DNA from: JAEXZL01 sp049943125
GTDB taxonomy: Bacteria; Bacillota; Clostridia; Clostridiales; Clostridiaceae
Assembly (NCBI RefSeq): GCF_049943125.1
Contig: NZ_CP188040.1
Span: 3,472,001-3,536,000, forward strand
DNA: 64,000 nt
Reading direction: 5' to 3'
The position numbers were made by a program, and so were the translations under genes. Positions 1-7,877 of this stretch are shown here, one piece after another; position 1 is the first letter of the stretch, and each line of letters opens with the position of its first letter. The notes under the pieces are model-generated. The model did no database searches and was not told the DNA's origin. It worked only from the letters and a program-made list of their open reading frames with translations.

Positions 1-1
1 G

Positions 2-838
2 GCTACGGAAATTTTAAGAGGTTTAAATTTTAATCCTTTTGTGACATTGAGAGTTAATAGTCTAAAAACTAATTTTAATGATGCCTTTGAGGAATTAAAG
101 TCCATGGGATATGATATAGTTGAAGGACAGCTATCCCCTGATGCACTTCATATAAGAAAGGGAAGTAACATAGACAATAATCCTCTTTTTAAAAGAGGGT
201 GGATTACAGTGCAGGATGAGAGTGCTATGATGGTGACAGAAGTATTATCACCAAAAGCCAATGATGTAGTTTTAGACCTATGTGCAGCCCCTGGTGGGAA
301 AACCACTCATGCAGCGGACCTAATGGGTAATGAAGGTAAAATATTATCTTTTGATATATATGAAAATAAACTTAAAAAAATTAAAGATAATTGTGACAAA
401 TTAGGCATACATATAGTCGAGACAAAAGTGATGGATGCTACAGTACTATGTAAGGATTTGGTTTCTATCGCTGACAAAATAATCCTCGATGTTCCTTGCT
501 CTGGTCTAGGTATTATAAGGAAAAAGCCTGAAATCAAATGGACTAAAGGCAAGGAAGATATTAAGTCTCTAATAAATATTCAAAGGAAAATAATAAGTAA
601 CGCCATAAGCTATTTAAAGGAAGGTGGAACTTTAGTATATTCTACCTGTACTATAAATAAAGAAGAAAATGAAGAAAATATCCGATGGTTGTTAGAACGA
701 TATCCAGAAATGAAACTTGAAAATATATTCTTTGGAAATAGTGATAATTTAATTTATAATAGAGAAGGGGTAACTATACTACCAAATGAATATATGGATG
801 GATTTTTTATTTCTAAACTAACAAAAGACAGTAGGTGA
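2..838 (+). CDS. rsmB: 16S rRNA (cytosine-967-C5)-methyltransferase RsmB, 5'-truncated by window edge
   Basis: The reading frame is open from base 2, so the gene begins upstream; 278 codons remain of a family that is usually about 440 residues. The missing part would hold the NusB-like RNA-binding domain. What is visible is the SAM-dependent m5C methyltransferase domain: the SAM loop LDLCAAPGGKT, the DVPCSGLG motif with one conserved Cys, and YSTCT with the catalytic Cys. RsmB methylates C967 of 16S rRNA in the cytoplasm. The gene ends 4 bp before rlmN, which fits the usual Firmicutes order rsmB-rlmN-stp-prkC. A GTG at 41 is in frame but is internal, because recognisable protein precedes it. 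Confidence 0.93.
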   Translation, partial: ATEILRGLNFNPFVTLRVNSLKTNFNDAFEELKSMGYDIVEGQLSPDALHIRKGSNIDNNPLFKRGWITVQDESAMMVTEVLSPKANDVVLDLCAAPGGKTTHAADLMGNEGKILSFDIYENKLKKIKDNCDKLGIHIVETKVMDATVLCKDLVSIADKIILDVPCSGLGIIRKKPEIKWTKGKEDIKSLINIQRKIISNAISYLKEGGTLVYSTCTINKEENEENIRWLLERYPEMKLENIFFGNSDNLIYNREGVTILPNEYMDGFFISKLTKDSR

Positions 839-842
839 GGTA

Positions 843-1871
843 ATGATTAATATCTTAGACCTTAGCCAGGAGGAGCTGAAGAACTGGCTTCAGGATAATA
901 ATGAGAAGGCTTTTAGAGCTGAACAGGTCTTTAATTGGATATATAAAGGCCAATGGGATTTTAAAGAAATGAAAAACGTTAATACTTCTGCTATAGATAA
1001 ATTAACTGCAAATTTTTATATTGGTATTCCTAAAGTATTGGAGAAGCTTTACTCAAAAGATGGAACTATAAAATTGCTTATAGCTTTATCTGACGGAAAT
1101 GTTATAGAAACAGTAATAATGAAATATAAACATGGAAATTCAATCTGTGTTTCCACTCAGGTAGGCTGCAGAATGGGATGCAGGTTTTGCGCTTCAACCT
1201 TAGGAGGTAGGATAAGGGATCTTACCGCTGGAGAGATACTATCACAGATACTTCTTGCTGAAGTGATTATTTCAGGAAAAATATCTAATGTGGTCTTAAT
1301 GGGAAGTGGTGAACCCTTAGATAACTTTTCCAATGTTATTAAATTTATTGAATTAGTTAACAGTCCTAAAGGTTTAAACATTGGTCAAAGGCACATTACC
1401 CTTTCTACCTGTGGACTTGTTCCTAAAATATATGAATTAGCTGATAAAAAGCTACAAATAACCTTAGCTATTTCTCTTCATGCTTCCACTGATGAAAAGC
1501 GTAAGGAAATGATGCCTATAGCAAATAGATATTCGATAAATGAAATATTACAGGCCTGTAAGTATTATACTGATAAAACAAACAGAAGGATAACCTTCGA
1601 ATATGCCCTTGTTAAAGGCTCAAATGATACAAAAGAGGATGCATATAAACTCTGTGATTTGCTTAAGGGCACCTTAAGTCATGTTAATTTAATACCAATC
1701 AATGAAGTTACGGAAAGAGAATATCAACGTTCTGAAGATAGAGCTATATTAGAGTTTTATAATATACTAATGTCAAAAGGAATTGAAACTACAATAAGAA
1801 GAGAAATGGGTTCAGATATTAATGCGGCCTGTGGCCAGCTAAGAAGAAGTTACATTGATGCGACTAGGTAG
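843..1871 (+). CDS. rlmN: 23S rRNA A2503 / tRNA A37 C2-methyltransferase RlmN (radical SAM)
   Basis: The 342-residue protein has the full family length. The radical-SAM cluster motif CxxxCxxC is at residues 109, 113 and 116 (GCRMGCRFC). The two reactive cysteines of the ping-pong methyl transfer mechanism also appear present: Cys102, seven residues before the cluster as in the E. coli enzyme, and a C-terminal Cys near 330 in INAACGQLRRS. The enzyme makes m2A2503 in 23S rRNA and, in some bacteria, m2A37 in tRNA. The start ATG follows GTGAGG closely and lies 4 bp after rsmB, so the two are probably translated from one transcript with stp and prkC. Confidence 0.96.
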   Translation: MINILDLSQEELKNWLQDNNEKAFRAEQVFNWIYKGQWDFKEMKNVNTSAIDKLTANFYIGIPKVLEKLYSKDGTIKLLIALSDGNVIETVIMKYKHGNSICVSTQVGCRMGCRFCASTLGGRIRDLTAGEILSQILLAEVIISGKISNVVLMGSGEPLDNFSNVIKFIELVNSPKGLNIGQRHITLSTCGLVPKIYELADKKLQITLAISLHASTDEKRKEMMPIANRYSINEILQACKYYTDKTNRRITFEYALVKGSNDTKEDAYKLCDLLKGTLSHVNLIPINEVTEREYQRSEDRAILEFYNILMSKGIETTIRREMGSDINAACGQLRRSYIDATR

Positions 1872-1885
1872 ATAGGGGTGTTATT

Positions 1886-2605
1886 ATGGTGGGTTATTTA
1901 ACAGATATAGGAAATTCAAGGCCATTGAATGAGGATTACATCAACTATATCGAAGAAGATAATTTCAAATTATATGTTATAGCTGATGGAATGGGAGGAC
2001 ATAACGCTGGAGAAATAGCAAGCAAGATGGCTGTTGATTCAATTATTGATTACATTAAAAACAACATACAAAATTGTAAAAATGGAGAAATATTAATAAG
2101 TGCTGTTAAGGAAGCTAATGAAAAGATTTATAATGCTTCCTTAAACAGTCTTGGTTATAATGGTATGGGAACAACAGTGACTGCCTGTATAATCATTGGT
2201 GATAAAACCTATATAGCAAATGTAGGAGATAGCTGTTGTTATATTGTTGAGGAAGATAAAATTTCAAAGATTACTAGGGATCATTCCTTAGTTCAAGAGT
2301 TATTGGATGAAGGAAGCATTACTGAAGAGGAAGCCTTTCATCATCCTAATAAAAATATAATAACTAGGGCGGTTGGTACTGGAAGTAATATAGATGTGGA
2401 TTTATTTGATATCAGCCATATAAACTTCAACTATATAATAATGTGTACAGATGGACTATCTGATGAGTTAGAGAAAGAGGATATATTGAGAATAGTTCAC
2501 ACATCTACAGATATAAACGAGGTTTGTAGATTACTGATTAATACAGCCAAGGAAAGAGGCGGTAAGGACAATATATCTGTGTTGATTATTGGAGGAGAGA
2601 AGTAG
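1886..2605 (+). CDS. stp: PP2C-family Ser/Thr protein phosphatase
   Basis: The 239-residue protein is a single PP2C (PPM) domain. Metal-binding motifs are in place: DGMGGHNAGE near residue 34, GDSCCYIVEE, CTDGLSDELE and the C-terminal GGKDNISVLI. The family (PrpC/Stp) reverses phosphorylation by the PASTA kinase whose gene follows. The start ATG has TAGGGGTG upstream. The coding end holds the GGAGGAGAG ribosome binding site of prkC, and the two genes are 1 bp apart, so they are almost certainly co-expressed as an antagonistic pair. Confidence 0.95.
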   Translation: MVGYLTDIGNSRPLNEDYINYIEEDNFKLYVIADGMGGHNAGEIASKMAVDSIIDYIKNNIQNCKNGEILISAVKEANEKIYNASLNSLGYNGMGTTVTACIIIGDKTYIANVGDSCCYIVEEDKISKITRDHSLVQELLDEGSITEEEAFHHPNKNIITRAVGTGSNIDVDLFDISHINFNYIIMCTDGLSDELEKEDILRIVHTSTDINEVCRLLINTAKERGGKDNISVLIIGGEK

Positions 2606-2606
2606 A

Positions 2607-4526
2607 ATGATTGGAAGAATTCTCGGAGATAGATATGAGCTTATAGAAAAAATAGGTGAAGGTGGTATGGCTGAGGTCTATAAAGCAAAATGTAATAAGC
2701 TTAATAGATTTAATGCTATTAAAATACTAAAAGCAGAATTTTCATCGAATCCTGAAATAGTGGATAAATTCAAAAGAGAGGCAACAGCCATTGCCAATCT
2801 AAACAATCCAAATATTATTGGTGTTTTAGATGTGGGAAGCCAGGATGGAATAAATTATATAGTGATGGAGTATGTTCAGGGTAAAACTCTTAAGCAGATA
2901 ATTAGAGAAGCAGGAAAATTATCACCTGAGAGAACAGTGAATATAGCTATACAGATAGCAAAGGCTTTAGATTGTGCTCACAAAAATAACATAATTCATA
3001 GGGATATTAAACCACAAAATATACTTATTACTGGCGATGATATAGTAAAGGTATCGGATTTTGGTATAGCAAAGTCAATTAGTTCAGCAACCATGACTCA
3101 CACTACATCCGTTATGGGATCAGCCCACTATTTTTCACCAGAACAGGCAAAAGGCGCATACCTCGACGCAAGGACTGATATATATTCACTTGGAGTAGTT
3201 ATGTATGAAATGACTACAGGCAGGCTTCCCTTTGAGGCGGATAATCCAGTGGCTATTGCTTTAATGCATATACAGGATATCCCACGAGCACCAAAGGATT
3301 ATACACCTAATTTACCTGAAAATCTCAATGCATTAATTCTAAAAGCTATGGAAAAAGAGCCAATAAAAAGGTATCAGAGCAGTCATGATGTCTTATTGGA
3401 CCTCTTAAAGATTAAAGACAAGGTATCTTTTAATGTAGTTAGTAACGGTATCGATGATGACTTTACTAGAATAATGACACCAGTTAATATAAATAACAAA
3501 CCTTCAGCTGTAGAAGAGGATTATGAGGATGAAGATGATTTTGAAGATGGTCCAAATAATAAGAAAAAGACCGTACTTCTTCTCGTTCTAATAAGTATAG
3601 TAGTACTACTACTAGGTGCATTAGCCGGTTCCTTTATACTTAAGGGGAATAAAAAGTCTGATATAGTTCTAATTCCACAACTAGCCGGGCTATCAAGGGA
3701 TGAAGCAGAAATTAAGCTAAGAGAACAAGAGTTATTAATGGAAGTTACTGAAGTTAATTCGGAAGAAGAGATCGACACTGTTATCTCAGTATCTCCTACT
3801 GAAGGAACAGAAGTCAGAAAAGGAAGTACAGTAAGAGTCACTATTAGTATGGGAGAGGAAAAAGTTATTGTTCCGGATTTAACTAATTATGATATCAATG
3901 TAGCTAAACAAATGATAACAGTTTCTAACTTAGAGGTTGGAGATGTAACAATGGAACACAGTGATTCCATTGAAATTGACAAAGTAATTTCTCAGGATCC
4001 CGAGGGTAATGAAGAAGTACCAAAGAACACAAAGGTTAATCTAGTCGTAAGCCTAGGTAAAAAATTCGACCCTGTGCAGGTTCCAGATTTATTAGTAGGA
4101 ATTACTGCTAATGACGCTAAGGTATTATTAGAAGCTAGTGAATTGAAGTTGGGAACTGTATCAGAACAACCAACTGAAGACCAATCGAAGGACGGAAAGG
4201 TAATATCTCAAAGTATACCTAAAGGAACAAGTGTTGCTGAAGAGACAGTAGTAGATGTAACCGTAGGAAAATATACTCCTCCATCAATTAAATTTGATGA
4301 GCAAGGACTTATTGGTGCTCAGTACGGAAGTGCAAAGAATCAGTTAAGCAATATTGCTTCAAGATATAAATTAACCTATGAATATAAATTAGATGGTAAA
4401 ACTATAAAAACTCCAGAAGACCAAATGATGATAGATGCGATAACACCTACTGAAGCGCAAGAAGGATCAAAGGTTACTATCACCTTAAAACAAACTGAAC
4501 CTGAAAGCAGTGAAGATGGAGATTAA
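2607..4526 (+). CDS. prkC: Membrane Ser/Thr protein kinase with PASTA repeats (PrkC/PknB)
   Basis: The 639-residue protein has an N-terminal Hanks-type kinase domain (about 1-265) with glycine loop GEGGMAEVY, catalytic HRDIKPQN and DFG (SDFGIA). An acidic linker is followed by one membrane segment (about 320-343) and three clear PASTA repeats (about 349-556), then a degenerate fourth. Extracellular PASTA domains sense muropeptides or lipid II; in Bacillus and Clostridium the kinase acts in germination and wall homeostasis. I chose ATG 2607 because GGAGGAGAG lies 7 nt upstream; an in-frame TTG at 2589 would place the start inside stp without a binding site. A strong terminator follows. Confidence 0.95.
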   Translation: MIGRILGDRYELIEKIGEGGMAEVYKAKCNKLNRFNAIKILKAEFSSNPEIVDKFKREATAIANLNNPNIIGVLDVGSQDGINYIVMEYVQGKTLKQIIREAGKLSPERTVNIAIQIAKALDCAHKNNIIHRDIKPQNILITGDDIVKVSDFGIAKSISSATMTHTTSVMGSAHYFSPEQAKGAYLDARTDIYSLGVVMYEMTTGRLPFEADNPVAIALMHIQDIPRAPKDYTPNLPENLNALILKAMEKEPIKRYQSSHDVLLDLLKIKDKVSFNVVSNGIDDDFTRIMTPVNINNKPSAVEEDYEDEDDFEDGPNNKKKTVLLLVLISIVVLLLGALAGSFILKGNKKSDIVLIPQLAGLSRDEAEIKLREQELLMEVTEVNSEEEIDTVISVSPTEGTEVRKGSTVRVTISMGEEKVIVPDLTNYDINVAKQMITVSNLEVGDVTMEHSDSIEIDKVISQDPEGNEEVPKNTKVNLVVSLGKKFDPVQVPDLLVGITANDAKVLLEASELKLGTVSEQPTEDQSKDGKVISQSIPKGTSVAEETVVDVTVGKYTPPSIKFDEQGLIGAQYGSAKNQLSNIASRYKLTYEYKLDGKTIKTPEDQMMIDAITPTEAQEGSKVTITLKQTEPESSEDGD

Positions 4527-4559
4527 AAAAGTATCGGGGCTTCCCCGATACTTTTTTAT
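4526..4559 (+). terminator. Rho-independent terminator after prkC
   Basis: A 10-bp perfect stem (4530-4539 with 4543-4552, AGTATCGGGG) has a 3-nt loop and is followed by a run of seven T. It ends the rsmB-rlmN-stp-prkC transcript. Confidence 0.95.
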
Positions 4560-4619
4560 TGAATTAACTTGGAAAAAAAGTATATTATATAGATATATAA
4601 CAATATTTATGGAGGTATT

Positions 4620-5489
4620 ATGGAAGGAATTATTATCAAAGGTATTGGTGGATTTTACTATGTTAAATGCAGCAATGAAGTAATTGAATGTAAGGCTAGA
4701 GGAAAGTTTAGACATGCAGAAATTACTCCTATGGTTGGTGATAGAGTAGAATTTGCGCTAGATAATGGCAAGGGTGTAATAATTACTATAAAGGAAAGAA
4801 CATCAGAATTACTAAGGCCGCAGGTTGCTAATGTTAATCAAGCTTTTGTTGTATTTGCCATTAAAAATCCGGACTTGAATTTCGAGCTGTTGAATAAGTT
4901 TCTAATTCAATGTGAGCATAAGAATATAAAGCCTGTTATCTGTATTAATAAAATCGATCAGGGAAGTGAAGAAGAGCATAATAAACTAAAAGACTGCTTT
5001 TCTAAAACTGGATATAGGATATTTTTTATAAATGCAAAAAAGGGTCAGGGTATTGATGAATTGAGGAATATGCTTAAGGATAAAATATCTGTTCTCTGTG
5101 GTCCTTCTGGAGCAGGAAAATCAACTTTAATGAATCAGCTTTTAGGAACTTATCACATGGAGACAGGAAATGTAAGTGATAAAATTGGAAGAGGAAAGCA
5201 TACTACAAGGCATAGTGAGCTGGTGGAGGTTGAAGAAGGCTTATTAGTGGATACTCCTGGCTTTTCTACCTTAGAGATGGATTTTATTGAAAAAGATTTT
5301 TTAAAAGAATATTTTCCTGAATTCTATGACTATGAGCATCTATGCAAATTCCGAGGCTGCATGCATTATAAGGAGCCTGGCTGTGCTGTTATGAACGCTG
5401 CTTCTAACAATGAGATTAACGTAGAAAGATATAATTTTTATAAAAAATATTATGAGGAATTATCTCAAAGGAGGAATAATAAATGGTAA
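4620..5489 (+). CDS. rsgA: Ribosome small-subunit-dependent GTPase RsgA
   Basis: The 289-residue protein has an N-terminal OB fold, a circularly permuted GTPase domain (NKID before the P-loop GPSGAGKST, then DTPGFS) and a C-terminal zinc knuckle with spaced Cys/His residues (CKFRGCMHYKEPGC). RsgA proofreads late 30S maturation. The start ATG has TATGGAGGT upstream. The gene overlaps rpe by 7 bp and begins the rsgA-rpe-thiN unit, an arrangement shared with Bacillus, where this set follows prkC. Confidence 0.95.
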   Translation: MEGIIIKGIGGFYYVKCSNEVIECKARGKFRHAEITPMVGDRVEFALDNGKGVIITIKERTSELLRPQVANVNQAFVVFAIKNPDLNFELLNKFLIQCEHKNIKPVICINKIDQGSEEEHNKLKDCFSKTGYRIFFINAKKGQGIDELRNMLKDKISVLCGPSGAGKSTLMNQLLGTYHMETGNVSDKIGRGKHTTRHSELVEVEEGLLVDTPGFSTLEMDFIEKDFLKEYFPEFYDYEHLCKFRGCMHYKEPGCAVMNAASNNEINVERYNFYKKYYEELSQRRNNKW

Positions 5490-6133
5490 AAATCGCCCCA
5501 TCAATTTTATCTGCAGATTTTGCAGAACTAGGTAAGGCTATAGATAAATTAGAAAAAGGAAAGGCAGATATGATTCATATAGATGTTATGGATGGGAGCT
5601 ATGTTCCAAACATATCCTTTGGTATACCTATAATTAAATCCATTAGAGGTTTAACCAAGCTTCCTTTTGATGTACACCTTATGATTGATAATCCTTCAAG
5701 ATTTGTTAAGGATTTTGCAGAGGCAGGAGCTGACATGATTACAATACACTGGGAAGCTGATGTACATATAGATAGAACGATAAATTTAATAAAGTCTTTA
5801 GGTGTTAAATGTGGTATAGTTCTTAATCCAGCAACTCCTGTAGAGGTATTGAAATATATACTTCCAGAATTAGATATGGTACTTCTCATGTCAGTAAATC
5901 CAGGCTTTGGAGGACAAAAATATATAAGTTATACCACAGAAAAAATTAGGGATTTAAAAAATATGATAAAGAGTAGAGGATTAAATACTCTCATAGAGGT
6001 TGATGGAGGAATTGATTCAAGTAACATTAAAGAGATAGCCTTGGCAGGAGTTGATATTATAGTGGCTGGATCTGCGGTTTTTAAGGATAATAGCATAGAA
6101 GAGAATATAAAATTATTAAAGGAATGTATTTAA
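5483..6133 (+). CDS. rpe: Ribulose-phosphate 3-epimerase
   Basis: The 216-residue TIM-barrel protein has the family motifs: SILSADFAELG at the N-terminus, HIDVMDGSYVPN with the catalytic Asp, VHLMI, MSVNPGFGGQ and EVDGGID. It interconverts ribulose 5-phosphate and xylulose 5-phosphate in the pentose phosphate pathway. Its start lies inside the end of rsgA behind AGGAGGAATAATA, and its stop is directly adjacent to the thiN start, which indicates translational coupling. Confidence 0.96.
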   Translation: MVKIAPSILSADFAELGKAIDKLEKGKADMIHIDVMDGSYVPNISFGIPIIKSIRGLTKLPFDVHLMIDNPSRFVKDFAEAGADMITIHWEADVHIDRTINLIKSLGVKCGIVLNPATPVEVLKYILPELDMVLLMSVNPGFGGQKYISYTTEKIRDLKNMIKSRGLNTLIEVDGGIDSSNIKEIALAGVDIIVAGSAVFKDNSIEENIKLLKECI

Positions 6134-6769
6134 ATGAAGGTGTTAATTATAGGAGGGGGGACTGCACCTTCAGTAGAATTACTTAAGAAAGAAATTCAAA
6201 ACTGCGACTATATTATATGTGCTGATAAAGGTGGAGAATACATAAGAGCTATAGATAAACTCCCTGATATGCTCCTAGGTGATTTTGACTCTTTAAAAGA
6301 GAAATTATTAGAGTATTACCTAAACTCTGGAGTTAGAGTAGAACGCTTTCCTGCAAAAAAAGACTATACAGATACAGAGCTTTGCCTCCAAAGAGCTCTT
6401 CAGTTAAATCCTAATGAAGTAGTATTTCTTGCTTGTACTGGTAGCAGATTAGATCATGTTTTTGGTAACATTGGCTTATTAAAGGAGCTGTTAGATAAAG
6501 ATATACAAGGATATATAAAGGATGATAATAACACCATATTTTTAGTAAAAGGTGATGCTGAAATTAGTGGATATCCGGGAAAGCTTGTATCTTTTCAAGC
6601 TTTTTCAGAAATTGTAAAGGGATTAACCATAGAAGGTGTAAGTTATCCCCTAAATAAATTCAATCTTAGCTCATGGTCTGCTTATACTGTATCTAATATT
6701 TTCTTGAGTGATAAAGTAAAAATCTCTTTTGACTCAGGAATATTAATGATAATATTCCCAAAGGATTAA
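6134..6769 (+). CDS. thiN: Thiamine pyrophosphokinase
   Basis: The 211-residue protein matches the TPK family: an N-terminal GGGTAPS loop, ADKGGEY, the nucleotide/Mg motif LGDFDSL, KKDYTDTEL and TGSRLDHVFGN. It converts thiamine to thiamine diphosphate with ATP. The ATG immediately follows the rpe stop, with AAGGAATG as binding site inside rpe. No clear terminator follows, so some reading into the small downstream genes is possible, although a separate promoter is proposed there. Confidence 0.93.
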   Translation: MKVLIIGGGTAPSVELLKKEIQNCDYIICADKGGEYIRAIDKLPDMLLGDFDSLKEKLLEYYLNSGVRVERFPAKKDYTDTELCLQRALQLNPNEVVFLACTGSRLDHVFGNIGLLKELLDKDIQGYIKDDNNTIFLVKGDAEISGYPGKLVSFQAFSEIVKGLTIEGVSYPLNKFNLSSWSAYTVSNIFLSDKVKISFDSGILMIIFPKD

Positions 6770-6789
6770 TAAAAAAACTTATAATTATT

Positions 6790-6819
6790 TTGCACCTATA
6801 ATTAATTTCTGAATATATT
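6790..6819 (+). promoter_or_regulatory. Candidate sigma-A promoter for the small-membrane-protein/spoVM unit
   Basis: TTGCAC (6790-6795) and TATATT (6814-6819) are separated by 18 nt, 30 nt upstream of the 52-codon gene. This is a sequence match only. A sporulation sigma-E site, which would suit spoVM, was sought; only a poor match was found overlapping this region. Confidence 0.45.
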
Positions 6820-6848
6820 ATTAGTAAAGCATGGTATTTGGAGATTCT

Positions 6849-7007
6849 ATGAGGCTAAAAGGCAGATTCAAAAAAAAATTAGGATTGATAATAGGTGCTA
6901 TAGGACTAGGACTTCTCTTGGCTGTATTTATGCCCTTTTGGGTATGGATTATAATTGCCGGTGCTGTGCTTATTTATATAGGGTGGACCCTAGCGGAATA
7001 TAAGTAA
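6849..7007 (+). CDS. Small two-helix membrane protein of unknown function
   Basis: The 52-codon frame starts with ATG behind TTTGGAG. It encodes a basic N-terminus (MRLKGRFKKK) followed by two hydrophobic stretches, about residues 11-28 and 31-46, and a short polar end (LAEYK). The composition and binding site support a real membrane protein. It lies between thiN and spoVM, with its stop 19 bp before the spoVM start, so the two probably share a transcript. I do not recognise the family. A link to sporulation is inference from the neighbour only. Confidence 0.7.
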   Translation: MRLKGRFKKKLGLIIGAIGLGLLLAVFMPFWVWIIIAGAVLIYIGWTLAEYK

Positions 7008-7026
7008 GATGAGTATAGGAGGAAGA

Positions 7027-7101
7027 ATGAAGATCATAGCTATAAAATTACCTAGATTCTTATCAAGAGTTGTCCGTATATTTCTAAAAAAACATAAATA
7101 A
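7027..7101 (+). CDS. spoVM: Stage V sporulation protein SpoVM (24 residues)
   Basis: The peptide begins MKIIAIKLPRFL. The Bacillus SpoVM peptide is 26 residues and begins MKFYTIKLPKFL, so the amphipathic helix and the conserved Pro9 match. SpoVM recognises the curved forespore membrane and recruits SpoIVA to start spore coat assembly. The start has AGGAGGAAGA upstream. The position between thiN and rpmB is exactly that of spoVM in Bacillus, which supports the call despite the tiny size. The C-terminus is shorter and more basic (FLKKHK). Confidence 0.93.
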   Translation: MKIIAIKLPRFLSRVVRIFLKKHK

Positions 7102-7134
7102 AAAATGCAATTGATTTATCAATTGCATTTTTTA
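7099..7134. terminator. Bidirectional terminator between spoVM and rpmB
   Basis: A perfect 10-bp stem (ATGCAATTGA, 7105-7114 with 7119-7128) has a TTTA loop. It is flanked by an A run on the left and a T run on the right, so it can end the plus-strand spoVM transcript and the convergent rpmB transcript. Confidence 0.92.
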
Positions 7135-7138
7135 TATG

Positions 7139-7330
7139 CTATATTGCTCTTTCAACTTTTCCAGAACGTAAGCATCTTGTGCAGACATGAACTCTTCTAG
7201 GTGTTCCATCAACAATTGCTCTAACTTTTTTTATATTAGGAGCCCAAGTTCTTTTGGACTGACGGTGTGAGTGACTGAATTGTACACCTGCAACTACACC
7301 TTTATTGCATATTTCACATACTCTTGACAT
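7139..7330 (-). CDS. rpmB: 50S ribosomal protein L28 (zinc-binding form)
   Basis: The 63-residue protein has the L28 signature with two CxxC pairs (CEIC near residue 5 and CTRC near residue 51), so this is the zinc-ribbon version. The conserved core is HSHRQSKRTW and PRRVHVC. The start is preceded on the minus strand by AAGGAGGTG. It is alone on its strand, divergent from the Asp23 gene and convergent with spoVM, as in Bacillus. Confidence 0.97.
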   Translation of the reverse strand: MSRVCEICNKGVVAGVQFSHSHRQSKRTWAPNIKKVRAIVDGTPRRVHVCTRCLRSGKVERAI

Positions 7331-7383
7331 ATTAAAACACCTCCTTAACCACGGAAGATATACTCTTCATTAAGACAAATAAT

Positions 7384-7412
7384 ATTCTATCAATAAATTA
7401 AAGATATTGCAA
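7384..7412 (-). promoter_or_regulatory. Candidate sigma-A promoter for rpmB
   Basis: Read on the minus strand, TTGCAA (7412-7407) and TAGAAT (7389-7384) are 17 nt apart, about 55 nt upstream of the rpmB start codon. Confidence 0.55.
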
Positions 7413-7519
7413 GGAAAATGTATCTTATTAAGTATAAACCTTTATTTTTTATGTTAATATTGAATTAATAAGAATATTAATATAGAATAGACTATATCAG
7501 TTAATAAGGAGGATTAGAA

Positions 7520-7867
7520 ATGATAGGATTTTCTAATGATAACGGCCAAGTATCATACTCAGAAGAAGTTATAGCAAAAATCGTAGGCTTATCTACAATG
7601 GAATGCTATGGTGTTGTAGGTATGGTTTCAAAAAGCGCCACTGAAGGACTGTGGGAATTAATGAGAATTGAAAATCTTAGTAAGGGTGTAAAAATCACAA
7701 ATAAAAATAATGAATTATCTATAAATTTATATGTTATGATTGAATATGGAACTAAAATTTCTGTTATAGCTAATAATATAATTCAAAAAGTAAGATATAA
7801 TGTTGAAAATTACACAGGCCTTAAAGTATCGACTATTACAGTAAATGTTCAAGCGGTAAGGGTCTAG
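7520..7867 (+). CDS. Asp23/Gls24 family envelope stress protein
   Basis: The 115-residue protein is an Asp23/Gls24 (DUF322) domain, recognisable from ISYSEEVIAKIVG-like beginnings (here VSYSEEVIAKIVG), the central YVMIEYGTKI and the C-terminal VNVQAVRV. In Bacillus the equivalent gene is yloU, paired with yloV. The start has AAGGAGGATT upstream. The 7-bp spacing to fakA indicates an operon. The biochemical role is not established; in Staphylococcus, Asp23 sits at the membrane and influences envelope stress responses. Confidence 0.9.
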   Translation: MIGFSNDNGQVSYSEEVIAKIVGLSTMECYGVVGMVSKSATEGLWELMRIENLSKGVKITNKNNELSINLYVMIEYGTKISVIANNIIQKVRYNVENYTGLKVSTITVNVQAVRV

Positions 7868-7877
7868 GAGGTATATG

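Noticed and set aside
3521..3841. 106-codon minus-strand frame opposite prkC
   Set aside because: Low-complexity Ser-rich translation antisense to the acidic linker and PASTA codons.
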